From contig JAGDZV010000003.1 in assembly GCA_049115495.1 (NCBI GenBank), positions 293,377 to 357,376 on the forward strand: a DNA stretch of 64,000 bases, read 5' to 3'. Both the position numbers and the translations under genes were made by a program. The notes below the pieces were generated by a model, which made no database searches, was not told the origin of the DNA, and saw only the letters and a program-made list of their open reading frames with translations. The first letter of the stretch is position 1; every line of letters begins with the position of its first letter. The DNA comes from JACPUW01 sp049115495. Lineage in GTDB: Bacteria; Bacteroidota; Bacteroidia; CAILMK01; JACPUW01. Positions 8,970-17,154 of the stretch are shown one piece after another.

Positions 8970-9506
8970 ATGAATTTAGTGCTTGAATCAGATAGGCTTT
9001 ATATGCGTGAGTTTAGGCTAGAAGATGCAGAACTTATGATGGAAATGGAAAGTGACCCTGAAGTACATAAGTTTTTGGGGAAACAACCTGTTAAAAACGT
9101 TGAAGAATTGAAGACCTATATAAATGGTGTTTTAAACCAATATGAATCAAATGGAATTGGTAGGTTCAACACTTTTTTGAAAGATACCAATGAATACGTT
9201 GGTTGGGTTGGCTTAAAAGTAGAAAAACATATACGAGATTTTGAATATTACGATCTCGGTTATCGATTTGCACGAAAGCATTGGGGAAAAGGTTATGCAA
9301 CAGAAGGTTCAAAAATTTGGTTGGCTTACGGTTTTAAAACCATGCAATGGCAAACTATTAATGCTGCTGCAGAAGTGGCTCATATTAAGTCTAACCATGT
9401 TTTACAAAAAATTGGAATGCGCAATACCGAGCAATTTGAATTTGAAGGTGAGCTTTGCAATTGGTATGAAATGAATAAGAACGAATTCCTAAACAACCAA
9501 AAATGA
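8970..9506 (+). CDS. GNAT family N-acetyltransferase (RimJ/RimL-like)
   Basis: 178 residues with an Acetyltransf_3 fold: N-terminal ESDRLYMREFRLEDAELM, a central beta strand VGWVGLKV, and the acetyl-CoA pyrophosphate-binding loop HWGKGYATEG (Q/R-x-x-G-x-G/A type). C-terminal VLQKIGMRNTEQFEFEGE fits amino-acid or ribosomal-protein alpha-N-acetyltransferase relatives, but the acceptor cannot be predicted. It overlaps the next gene by 4 bp (ATGA), implying translational coupling with the small membrane protein. Confidence 0.83.
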   Translation: MNLVLESDRLYMREFRLEDAELMMEMESDPEVHKFLGKQPVKNVEELKTYINGVLNQYESNGIGRFNTFLKDTNEYVGWVGLKVEKHIRDFEYYDLGYRFARKHWGKGYATEGSKIWLAYGFKTMQWQTINAAAEVAHIKSNHVLQKIGMRNTEQFEFEGELCNWYEMNKNEFLNNQK

Positions 9507-9937
9507 ATTACAAGACATTTTTTCATTATCTGAGCTACCTACAATATCCATTTTTGATTATTGCCCTTTACTTCTATTTCCTTTTCATTTTCTCATTTAA
9601 ATCTGGAGTTGAGTGGGCCCAGTTGAATAATATGTTGGTAATTATGGGATTATCTATAAGCTTTTCTACACTGCAGGATACCAATAAGGTTCAGAACAAA
9701 CTCTCAAAAAAAGTATGGGAAAACCCAAAAAAAGGCAAAGCCTTTATTCTCATTCTTTCTGTATCAATTTTTACAACAATAGTTTCGGGCTTGATTTTCT
9801 TTTTTAATGCTACCGATGGCGCCCTTAAAGAAATTTCAATTGGACTAATCGTTTTTTCTATTGGAATGATTGGCCTTCTTAAAACTGCTATTGAAATGTT
9901 TGAAAATCACAGATTAGATAAAAAAACAATAGTCTAA
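9503..9937 (+). CDS. Small integral membrane protein of unknown function
   Basis: 144 residues with four likely membrane spans (about 13-32, 43-55, 76-97 and 107-127), separated by a basic cytosolic loop (NKVQNKLSKKVWENPKKGK). No family is recognised with confidence. The start codon overlaps the GNAT stop, so both are made from one message. The 3' end overlaps the convergent nucleoside transporter gene by 4 bp. Confidence 0.7.
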   Translation: MNYKTFFHYLSYLQYPFLIIALYFYFLFIFSFKSGVEWAQLNNMLVIMGLSISFSTLQDTNKVQNKLSKKVWENPKKGKAFILILSVSIFTTIVSGLIFFFNATDGALKEISIGLIVFSIGMIGLLKTAIEMFENHRLDKKTIV

Positions 9938-11253
9938 ACCAATATTCCTGCAATTGCTCCGGTCATTAAACAGGCTAATGTACCTGCAATTAGCGCTTTT
10001 ACGCCTAAGCTTGATAGTAGCACTCTTTTACCTGGTGCTAAAACTCCAATTCCACCAATCTGAATTCCAATTGATGCAAAATTTGCGAAACCACATAGGG
10101 CGTAAGTAGCTATAATTACCGACTTCTGATTTGTGATTACGCCATTTTTTAGCAAATCGGCAAAACTGGCATATGCGTAAAACTCATTTAATATTGTTTT
10201 TTCGCCTAGAAGCATTCCTACACTAGTAATATCTTCATTGGCAACACCTAAAAGCCAAGCCACCGGGGCCATTACGTAACCCAAAACAAACTGCAATGAA
10301 AGCTTGTCAAATTTTCCATTAGAGAGTTCTGCTATGCTATCATTTATGCTTGTAACCTCACCTATCCAACCCATAATTGAGTTTAAGCCGTACATCATGG
10401 CCGTAAAAACCAAAAGCATGGCGCCTACATTAACGGCAAGCTTAACCCCTTGGGTAGTTCCATTTGAAATGGCATCTAGAATATTTTTACCTGATTTTTC
10501 TTTTGAAATAATCAGGTCTTCATTCACTTTTTCGGTTTCAGGAATTATCATTTTGGCAAAAAGCAGGGCTGCAGGTGCCGAAATAATTGACGCCGTGAGT
10601 AAATGTGTTGCAAACATGGTTCTTGCTTCTGTTAATTCTACCCCACTAATTACGGCCCAATTATCACCTAAAAAACCTATATAAGTTGCCAAAACCGCTC
10701 CTGCAATGGTGGCCATACCACCCGTCATAAGCGCCATAATTTCGCTCTTGGTCATCTTATCTATATATGGCTTTACCATAATTGGGGCTTCAGTTTGCCC
10801 TACAAATATGTTAGCCGCTGCAGCCAAACTCTCGGCACCCGATAATTTCATGGTCTTTTTCATTACCCATGCAAATGCATAAACTACCCTTTGCATAACT
10901 CCCAGATAGTAGAGCAATGACATTAAGGCCGAAAAAAACACAACAGTAGGTAAAACCTTAAAAGCAAATAGATAGCCCCAAGATTGGCTTGGATCAATTA
11001 AACTGCCAAAAAGAAACTCCGCACCAGCATCTGACACCTCTAGCATTTTAGTAAATGCATTGGCAACAAATTGAAAGCCTTTGGAAATGAATCCGACTTT
11101 TAAAACCAATAGTGCAAAACCAATTTGAAGACCAAGTCCCCAAGCCACTAAAGAAAAATTAATTTTCTTTTTGTTGGAGCTTATCAAATAAGCTATTCCT
11201 AAAAAGACAGCTGCTGCTAATATTCCGCGTAAAATGGACCACATTAATTCCAT
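9934..11253 (-). CDS. nupC: Concentrative nucleoside transporter (CNT/NupC family)
   Basis: 439 residues, within the usual CNT range of about 400-430. Signatures include GQTEAPIMVKPYI, the GxxGTxAGAVLATY-type helix around MTGGMATIAGAVLATYIG, and GFANFASIGIQIGGIG near the C-terminus, with an N-terminal three-helix segment preceding the gate domain. It should import nucleosides with H+ or Na+. It is the last gene of a same-strand run with etfB, etfA and a bifunctional nuclease homologue (43-bp gap). A nearby HPPK-deoxynucleoside kinase suggests active nucleoside salvage in this organism. Confidence 0.9.
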   Translation of the reverse strand: MELMWSILRGILAAAVFLGIAYLISSNKKKINFSLVAWGLGLQIGFALLVLKVGFISKGFQFVANAFTKMLEVSDAGAEFLFGSLIDPSQSWGYLFAFKVLPTVVFFSALMSLLYYLGVMQRVVYAFAWVMKKTMKLSGAESLAAAANIFVGQTEAPIMVKPYIDKMTKSEIMALMTGGMATIAGAVLATYIGFLGDNWAVISGVELTEARTMFATHLLTASIISAPAALLFAKMIIPETEKVNEDLIISKEKSGKNILDAISNGTTQGVKLAVNVGAMLLVFTAMMYGLNSIMGWIGEVTSINDSIAELSNGKFDKLSLQFVLGYVMAPVAWLLGVANEDITSVGMLLGEKTILNEFYAYASFADLLKNGVITNQKSVIIATYALCGFANFASIGIQIGGIGVLAPGKRVLLSSLGVKALIAGTLACLMTGAIAGILV

Positions 11254-11296
11254 AGCGGGTAAAAATAAAAGAATTAATAAAAAGGATTAGTAAAAA

Positions 11297-11923
11297 CTAC
11301 TTGCGGCTGTTTATAATATCTCTAATCTTGGCCGCTAAATCGTAGTTTTCTTCGTTAATGGCATCATCTAACATTTTCTCAAGCTCTGGCATTGAGAAAT
11401 CTTCCAGATCATCTTCTTGATCAAAACCTTCAATTAGTTCTTCAAGATCTTCTTCAAGCTGATCCTCATCTTCTTCATCAAGCGCATTTTCCCCAGTTAG
11501 TTGTTCGCTTTCTTGTTCAGAAAGTATAATGCCTGCTTCTTTAAGAATGTTTTCAAAAGTGTAAATTGGACAACCATATCTTAATGCCATAGCAATGGCA
11601 TCACTGGTTCTAGCATCAATTTTCACCTCTTTCTCTCCATCAAAGGCAATTACATCTGCATAAAAAATACCTTCTTCAAGTTTTGAGATAACTATCTCTT
11701 TTAATTCAATATTAAAACCTGATAATAAGGATTTCATCAGATCATGTGTCATGGGTCTAATGGGCTTTATGCCTTCAATTTGAACCGCTATTGACTGTGC
11801 TTCGGCCGAACCTATAACCACAGGTAGCTTTCTTTCTCCTTTAATCTCTTCTAAAATTAAGGTATACGAAGCATTGGTATGACCAGATGAAATCCCGAGT
11901 ATTTTTAATTCAATCTTATCCAT
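11297..11923 (-). CDS. Bifunctional nuclease domain (DUF151) protein with C-terminal UVR motif
   Basis: 208 residues. The N-terminal ~135 are a bifunctional nuclease (BFN/DUF151) domain: LPVVIGSAEAQSIAVQIEG, RPMTHDLMKSLL and DARTSDAIAMALRYGCPIY are characteristic. After a very acidic linker (about 140-172) comes a UvrB/UvrC-type UVR motif (MPELEKMLDDAINEENYDLAAKIRDII), a helical hairpin used for protein contacts. The combination is known in bacteria and plant BFNs. The true substrate in bacteria is unsettled. It lies 18 bp after etfA on the same strand, so it is probably in the etf operon. Confidence 0.85.
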   Translation of the reverse strand: MDKIELKILGISSGHTNASYTLILEEIKGERKLPVVIGSAEAQSIAVQIEGIKPIRPMTHDLMKSLLSGFNIELKEIVISKLEEGIFYADVIAFDGEKEVKIDARTSDAIAMALRYGCPIYTFENILKEAGIILSEQESEQLTGENALDEEDEDQLEEDLEELIEGFDQEDDLEDFSMPELEKMLDDAINEENYDLAAKIRDIINSRK

Positions 11924-11941
11924 TACTTAGTTTAGCAAAAA

Positions 11942-12910
11942 CTAATTTAGGTTAAGAGATTTTACTGCATCAATTAATTTAGGAACAACTTCAAAGGCAT
12001 CGCCCACGATACCATAATCAGCAGCCTGAAAAAATGGTGCTTCAGGATCTTTATTTACCACGCAAATTACTTTGCTTGAGCTTACACCAGCTAAGTGTTG
12101 TATAGCACCAGAAATACCAATGGCCACATACAGATTTGGACTAATGGTAATACCTGTTTGACCTACGTGCTCGCTGTGCGGACGCCATTCAACATCAGAT
12201 ACGGGTTTTGAACAAGCTGTACCTGCTCCAATTAGATCTGCAAGCTCTTCTATCATTCCCCAGTTTTCTGGTCCCTTTAGTCCTCTTCCTGCAGAAATTA
12301 CCAACTCAGCCTCAGTCAAAGGCACTTTGCCTGATTGTTTCTCAACATTAGTAATATTCACATCAGCCGGCGCGTTTACAGAAGCTGATATATCTTCAAT
12401 ACTAACACTACCTTCTTTTTCTTCTACCTTGTAGGCATTAACGTTAAGGGTAAGAACCTTTTTATCGTTATTAAGATTTACAAATGCGAATCCTTTGTTT
12501 GAAAACACGGTTCTTTTAATACTAAACCCATTACTTGTATCAGCCAATGAAATTACACCGGTGGCAATTGAAGCATCAATTTTGGCTGCCAAACGCGGAC
12601 CCATTGACTTTCCGTTATATGTGTTACCCATTATTACAATGTCGGCACCGCTGTGGTTAACTCCGGCTTCAATTGCTGCAGCGTAAGATTTTGCTTTAAA
12701 GTTTGTGAAATGATCTCCGCTAATGGTAAGCACTTTATTTAACCCATAGTTTGATAAAGCTTCAATTTCGCTTTTGTCTACATTTCCTATTGAAAGACCA
12801 ATAAGATCAGTTGAAAGGGCATTTGCTGTATCAGCAGCATAAGTAATTAATTCTTTGGTCTGTTTTTTAAACTTTCCATCCCAGTTCTCTATATATACTA
12901 ATACTGACAT
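11942..12910 (-). CDS. etfA: Electron transfer flavoprotein subunit alpha
   Basis: The start chosen is the ATG at 12910 (MSVLVYIENWDGKFK), just after the etfB stop; a longer frame to 12949 would overlap etfB and adds an unlikely peptide. The product is about 322 residues, as expected. The C-terminal FAD-binding domain is clear: GRGLKGPENW, then SVDVEWRPHSEHVGQTG-like and AIGISGAIQHLAGV, SKVICVVNKDPEAPFFQAADYGIVGD. With EtfB it forms the FAD heterodimer that takes electrons from acyl-CoA dehydrogenases to the quinone pool. Confidence 0.93.
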   Translation of the reverse strand: MSVLVYIENWDGKFKKQTKELITYAADTANALSTDLIGLSIGNVDKSEIEALSNYGLNKVLTISGDHFTNFKAKSYAAAIEAGVNHSGADIVIMGNTYNGKSMGPRLAAKIDASIATGVISLADTSNGFSIKRTVFSNKGFAFVNLNNDKKVLTLNVNAYKVEEKEGSVSIEDISASVNAPADVNITNVEKQSGKVPLTEAELVISAGRGLKGPENWGMIEELADLIGAGTACSKPVSDVEWRPHSEHVGQTGITISPNLYVAIGISGAIQHLAGVSSSKVICVVNKDPEAPFFQAADYGIVGDAFEVVPKLIDAVKSLNLN

Positions 12911-12914
12911 ATTT

Positions 12915-13649
12915 CTAGAATAATTTTTTCTCGTTGTGTAAAATTTCAATCAATTGCTCAGGTGAAGAAGCATCTATATAAACACAATCTGCCTTTTGAG
13001 CTGGGGCTTCGTATGTGTTAATGGTAGAATCTGCGGCAATATCAGAGGCGATAACTTCAATAGGTTTTGTTCTAGCTTGCATTATACCTCTCATATTAGG
13101 TATTCTTGGCTCACCCAGTTCTTTCACCGCGCTTAGTACAACAGGTAGCTCAGATGATAAACTCTCTTCACCGGCATCAATAAAGCGAGTCATTGAAGCT
13201 GTAGTGCCATCAATTTCTAACTTACTGCAATAACTAACAGATGGTATGTTTAACATTTCGCCTAAGAGCTCACCTACCATACCGCCGTTATAGTCAATAG
13301 ACTCGCGGCCGGTAAGAATTACATCAAATGCATGATCCTTTGTAGCGGAAGCAATGGCTTTAGCCACCTGCATACCACTTTGTGGTTCCATATCTATTCT
13401 TATACCTTTATCTGCACCAACGGCAAAACACTTTCTTATAATTTGGTCACTGTCAGATTTTCCAACATTGATAATTGTAATTTCTGCACCGTGCTTCTCT
13501 TTTAATTCCATGGCTTTTGCCAAAGCATGTTCATCGTAAGGGTTCACAATAAACTTTACACCTTCATAATTAACCGCCGTATTATCATTGGCGAAGGTGA
13601 TTTTAGTGGTTGTATCTGGTGTTTTACTAACACAAACTAAAACCTTCAT
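12915..13649 (-). CDS. etfB: Electron transfer flavoprotein subunit beta
   Basis: 244 residues, typical length. It has MKVLVCVSKTPDTTTKI, VNPYDEHALAKAMELKEKHGAEITIINVG and DVILTGRESIDYNGGMVGELLGEMLNIPSVSY, the AMP-binding signature region of EtfB, and RIPNMRGIMQARTKPI. It is the first gene of the run etfB-etfA-BFN-nupC with a 4-bp gap to etfA. A near-consensus -7 box (rc TACTTTCG at 13672-13679) lies about 25 bp upstream. Confidence 0.94.
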   Translation of the reverse strand: MKVLVCVSKTPDTTTKITFANDNTAVNYEGVKFIVNPYDEHALAKAMELKEKHGAEITIINVGKSDSDQIIRKCFAVGADKGIRIDMEPQSGMQVAKAIASATKDHAFDVILTGRESIDYNGGMVGELLGEMLNIPSVSYCSKLEIDGTTASMTRFIDAGEESLSSELPVVLSAVKELGEPRIPNMRGIMQARTKPIEVIASDIAADSTINTYEAPAQKADCVYIDASSPEQLIEILHNEKKLF

Positions 13650-14110
13650 GTAGAGTATTTGAAATTTTACGCGAAAGTAGTAAAAAGGCCTTTCTTTACT
13701 TGTGTTGAAAGCTATTTTGAGAATTTTAGAGACCTTGTTTTGAGACTAGAGTCGCCTAAAGTTTAAAGCATATTTAAACATGGTTTCGTTTGAGCGGTTT
13801 CGAAGCTCACCATATAACGGTGTAACGTGAAGGCTCTATCTATTTAAGTAGTAGTCTTAATTCAAGGTACAAAGACTTTCGTTGGGGCCGTATGTATAAT
13901 GATGAATGAAAACAACGGGTTTTATACATTTTGGATTTGAATTATTGAAAAAGGCATAATTCGAGAAAAGGTATGAAATACATTTTTCTGCATTTCACAT
14001 GCAAAATCACGCAAGAGAAAACATTCCAACATTAAAACCCATGTTTCATTATGGGAATTTACTCTGGTTTATAGCACATTTGTCTTGCAATCAAACAAAA
14101 ACAAACAGAA
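13650..14110. other. 460-bp divergent intergenic region
   Basis: Lies between etfB (minus) and the first small beta-barrel gene (plus). It holds a near-consensus -7 box for etfB (13672-13679) and two small adjacent inverted repeats near 13794-13825 (GAGC/GCTC and CACC/GGTG). A CCCAT/ATGGG hairpin lies about 55-70 bp before the ATG at 14111. No reading frame or RNA gene is recognised. Confidence 0.5.
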
Positions 14111-14743
14111 ATGAAAACGTTTAAATTAACAATCGTCCTTTTTGTACTAGCCTTATTAACTGCTAATGCAAACGCTCAAAACTTTGGTTTAACTGTATCA
14201 AGAGGTATTTCATCAGTACGTCCTGACGTTACCTCATTATCTTCAGCCTTAAATCAAGGATACAGTATTGGAATGTATAGATACACGCCAATAAGTAAAA
14301 GATCATTTATTAAGGCGGGCTTTACTTTAACATCTTTACAATCTAACAGATCTGTATTAGATGCTGAAGGTACAACTACCTTAATACCTAAAAAGTATAC
14401 TTATGTGCACTTACCTATAGCATTTGAGAAAAACTTTTTTGGATTTAACAAGATTACTAAATCACAAAGCCACTACACGTGGAATGCAGGAGTAGATTTT
14501 TCTTACTTAATGCATGAAAACGATTATCAATTACACACCGGAAGTGATTTCGCAACTAGACCTTTAAATGTTGGTTTAACATCATCGTTTCAACTAGTAA
14601 AACCTATGGCATGGCATTCAGCCTTTGCTATCGGACCACAAATTCAAGCCTTTACCACAGGTCAAGATGCCACAAAATATGCGGTATATGCCGGTTTTAG
14701 ATTAGACTGGAAATTTGGTAAAACACAAGGAAAGAAAAGATAG
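14111..14743 (+). CDS. Small outer membrane beta-barrel protein (PorT-like fold), paralogue 1
   Basis: 210 residues. A clear signal peptide (about 1-22, ending ANAQ) is followed by alternating amphipathic strands with tyrosine and phenylalanine, e.g. YSIGMYRYTPIS, SFIKAGFTL, YTYVHLPIAFEKNFFGF and the C-terminal TKYAVYAGFRLDWKFG. This fits the eight-stranded outer membrane beta-barrel family common in Bacteroidota; no specific function can be given. The gene 15098-15727 encodes a clear paralogue (same QNF.L..RG.S start and KYA...G...DW.F end), so the pair probably arose by tandem duplication. Confidence 0.72.
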   Translation: MKTFKLTIVLFVLALLTANANAQNFGLTVSRGISSVRPDVTSLSSALNQGYSIGMYRYTPISKRSFIKAGFTLTSLQSNRSVLDAEGTTTLIPKKYTYVHLPIAFEKNFFGFNKITKSQSHYTWNAGVDFSYLMHENDYQLHTGSDFATRPLNVGLTSSFQLVKPMAWHSAFAIGPQIQAFTTGQDATKYAVYAGFRLDWKFGKTQGKKR

Positions 14744-14788
14744 AAAAGTGCAATGCTAACGGCACTTCAGGCTAAGCTTCGATAATTC

Positions 14789-14826
14789 TTAAATGGAGCG
14801 TTTCGTTAAACAAACGCTCCATTTAA
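14789..14826 (+). terminator. Long perfect stem-loop after the first beta-barrel gene
   Basis: A 15-bp perfect stem (14789-14803 with 14812-14826, core AAATGGAGCGTTT) with an 8-nt loop. It sits 46 bp after the stop codon. It has no long U-tract on either strand, so it may be an mRNA-stabilising or processing hairpin rather than a classical terminator. Confidence 0.5.
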
Positions 14827-14839
14827 AACACAACAAAAG

Positions 14840-15035
14840 GAAATCTAACAGAAGGTTAGAGCAAATGAATAAATGGACTAAAACACGGGCTAAAAATGGA
14901 TTAAGAATTTCATTTCGGTTGTCTTTGCAAGTGGCCGGACGCTTTTCAGAAGGAAAAGAAGTTTGATTGCAAAGAAACCTTGAACGGCCACTTGCATTAA
15001 AGCGGATACTCGACGGAGTTATCCGCTTTTTTGTT
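14840..15035 (+). ncRNA. Candidate structured RNA (leader or 3' UTR-derived) ending in an intrinsic terminator
   Basis: Four pairing elements occur in under 200 nt: TCTAAC/GTTAGA (14844-14860), an 11-bp long-range helix GCAAGTGGCCG with CGGCCACTTGC (14927-14937/14985-14995), inside it CTTTTC/GAAAAG (14942-14958), and the terminator at 14999-15032. A competing helix TCTTTGCAA/TTGCAAAGA (14922-14930/14967-14975) shares bases 14927-14930 with the long helix, so two exclusive folds are possible. I do not recognise a named RNA family. It may be a 3' UTR of the upstream gene, an independent small RNA, or a leader whose terminator controls the gene at 15098. Confidence 0.35.
14999..15032 (+). terminator. 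Intrinsic terminator
   Basis: AAAGCGGATA (14999-15008) pairs with TATCCGCTTT (15020-15029), the helix is continued by CTC/GAG, and a run of T follows directly. It is a strong rho-independent terminator on the plus strand, 66 bp before the next start codon. Confidence 0.85.
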
Positions 15036-15097
15036 TTTTATCAAATCCAATTTAAATCTATACATTCGCCTTAACAGGTTTTGTTCATTTTTATATT

Positions 15098-15727
15098 ATG
15101 CTAAGTTATTCCTTTAGTGGGCTAAAGGGTTTTGTAGTTTTTCTATTAATGCTGTACGCATTTAACGATTCAACTGCGCAAAATTTTGATTTAAGCATTC
15201 AACGAGGACTTTCTTGTATTGGCCCAAACTACTCTTCATTTTTTAGATCTAATTGCCAACTATATGAATTTGGCCTATACCACTATGCTTCCTCAAACAA
15301 TAAGCAAAACCAAGAGATAAAACTGGGGTTTTCAATAGGTCGTTTTGCAACAACGCGTTCGGTTTTAAATAAAAACAATGAAAGCCTTGAAATTCCGAGC
15401 TATTTTAACATGATTGAGATTCCCTTTTTATTTAAAGGAGTATTGTTTAGGCCCGATAAACAATCAAAAAAGGCACCGCATTTCATTTACATTACTGGTT
15501 TGCACATGAATATTCTTTGGAACGATCGTGCATCGAGTGATATTGATTGGGAAGGTGTAGATCTAATGAGGTTCGGCGCCAGCTTTGCTGTTCAATATTG
15601 CATTGAAGAAAACAAGGGGTTCTCTCAATATATAGGCCCTTCAATTAGAGTTATTTCTCTTGGTAATGAAACTACAAAGTATGCTTACACTTTTGGCCTA
15701 AAAATAGATTGGCGTTTTAATTATTAA
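15098..15727 (+). CDS. Small outer membrane beta-barrel protein, paralogue 2
   Basis: 209 residues. The N-terminal hydrophobic segment (about 9-27, ending STAQ) is a signal peptide. The mature protein parallels the gene at 14111: NFDLSIQRGLSCIGPNYSSF against NFGLTVSRGISSVRPDVTSL, and TKYAYTFGLKIDWRFNY against TKYAVYAGFRLDWKFG. It is most likely an outer membrane beta-barrel of unknown role. Two or three cysteines (SCIGP, SNCQLY, YCIEE) are absent from the paralogue. The last 11 bp overlap the convergent rRNA methyltransferase gene. Confidence 0.68.
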   Translation: MLSYSFSGLKGFVVFLLMLYAFNDSTAQNFDLSIQRGLSCIGPNYSSFFRSNCQLYEFGLYHYASSNNKQNQEIKLGFSIGRFATTRSVLNKNNESLEIPSYFNMIEIPFLFKGVLFRPDKQSKKAPHFIYITGLHMNILWNDRASSDIDWEGVDLMRFGASFAVQYCIEENKGFSQYIGPSIRVISLGNETTKYAYTFGLKIDWRFNY

Positions 15728-17075
15728 TCTCTTTTCTCAAAGCCAATTCTTTAGGAAAATTATTGTTGAGTCTATTACCAACATTTTTTGCCCAACCCAA
15801 TGAAATGCCTTTGAATTTTGCTAGACCCCATCCACTTTTATATGCTTCTTTTACTTTTAGTGGCCTGCGCTTAAGAAAATCAATTGCTTCATCATAATTC
15901 AGATCAAAAGAGTTTTTAAAATTTTTACTCAATTGACTCATTGCCAATTCGTGATTAGGCTTAAAATTCTTTTTTGAAACTTCACCAATTCTTGTTCCAA
16001 GCTTCCATAAAGGCGCTAAACTTCTTAACTGCTCAATAAAAGAATGATACTTTTTGGGATAGGAATGCACAACACCATTAATTTCGGTTAAAGCATACGT
16101 TTGGTCAATTTCAACAAAATTTTCAATTACATCTTTATTGGCCTTGCTTAGATTTTGAATTGGCTTTTTAACTCTTACTGAAGCAGTTTCACTTTCGTAT
16201 GCTGTTTTTCTCATTACACAAACGAATTGCCCTTCTCCTTGAGCCAAATGCAAATGGAAATAGTAACAAGGAAATCGGCCCTTTGATGTTTCAATTTGTT
16301 TTTCAACAACTCCCCAATTTTTATCAATAACTGTTGAAACCGGCTCAAGATCAAATTTCTCAACCAATCTCTTTATTTGATGCTCATTCTCCTGTGGCTC
16401 AAAGGTGCAAGTTGAGTAAATGAGCATGCCGCCAGGTGCAGTTAATTTGTAAGCATCATCTATAATTTCTGACTGAATAGCTGCACAACTCTTCACAAAA
16501 TTTGGCGACCATTGTTCAAGTGCAACTTTATCTTTTCTAAACATGCCTTCGCCACTACAAGGAGCATCTACTACTACAAGATCAAAGCGATTTTTTAATG
16601 GTAAAAACTGATGAGATGCGGCATTTGTAACCACCACATTTGTGTTTCCCCACCTATTCAAATTTTCTACCAGTACTTTATTCCTATTAATATCTAGTTC
16701 ATTACTAACTAGAAGAGACTCCGCATTTAACTTATTCAATATCAGTGAACTTTTACCACCAGGAGACCCACATAAATCTAATGCTAACATGGGTTTATTC
16801 TCCTGAATAAAATTCCCAAAGAACATACTACTTGATTCTTGAACGTAATATGCTCCACCATGGTGTAGTGGGTCAGCATAAAACTTTGGTCTTTCCGGTA
16901 AAAAGTATGCATCCTTTGCCCAAGGAATATCAATAGAATCTTGAAAATGACTTTCTTTTAACTTATTTGAATTTAGTCTTATTGAAACCTTTGGTCTTTC
17001 GTTTATGGCTTCAATAAACCGTTCGTAATCTTCGGCAAATAGCTTTCTAAAATGTTGCTCAAATTCGCGATGCAT
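15717..17075 (-). CDS. RsmF/RsmB-type rRNA cytosine-C5 methyltransferase
   Basis: The start is set at the ATG at 17075 (MHREFEQHFRKLF); the 11 codons upstream look non-coding. The product is about 452 residues: an N-terminal RNA-binding segment with RPKVSIRLNSNK, a SAM-binding Rossmann domain (ALDLCGSPGGKSSLI), motif IV DAPCSGEGMFRKD and motif VI YSTCTFEPQENEHQI with the two catalytic cysteines, and a C-terminal domain of the RsmF type (GWGLAKFKGISLGWAKNVGNRLNN). It should methylate C5 of a 16S rRNA cytosine; by length and C-terminal domain RsmF is closer than RsmB, but the target base is not proven. Confidence 0.85.
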   Translation of the reverse strand: MHREFEQHFRKLFAEDYERFIEAINERPKVSIRLNSNKLKESHFQDSIDIPWAKDAYFLPERPKFYADPLHHGGAYYVQESSSMFFGNFIQENKPMLALDLCGSPGGKSSLILNKLNAESLLVSNELDINRNKVLVENLNRWGNTNVVVTNAASHQFLPLKNRFDLVVVDAPCSGEGMFRKDKVALEQWSPNFVKSCAAIQSEIIDDAYKLTAPGGMLIYSTCTFEPQENEHQIKRLVEKFDLEPVSTVIDKNWGVVEKQIETSKGRFPCYYFHLHLAQGEGQFVCVMRKTAYESETASVRVKKPIQNLSKANKDVIENFVEIDQTYALTEINGVVHSYPKKYHSFIEQLRSLAPLWKLGTRIGEVSKKNFKPNHELAMSQLSKNFKNSFDLNYDEAIDFLKRRPLKVKEAYKSGWGLAKFKGISLGWAKNVGNRLNNNFPKELALRKEINN

Positions 17076-17154
17076 AATTATTGCGCAACTTACGCAACCC
17101 TTTTGCAATGTTTTAGTTTATAGGGGCGTTAATTGCAATTGTTAAAAAACCAAA

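Noticed and set aside
13790..13830. Possible tRNA or small RNA because of two adjacent hairpins
   Set aside because: The arms are only four base pairs, no cloverleaf or TTCGA arm in the right frame can be drawn, and there is no terminator.
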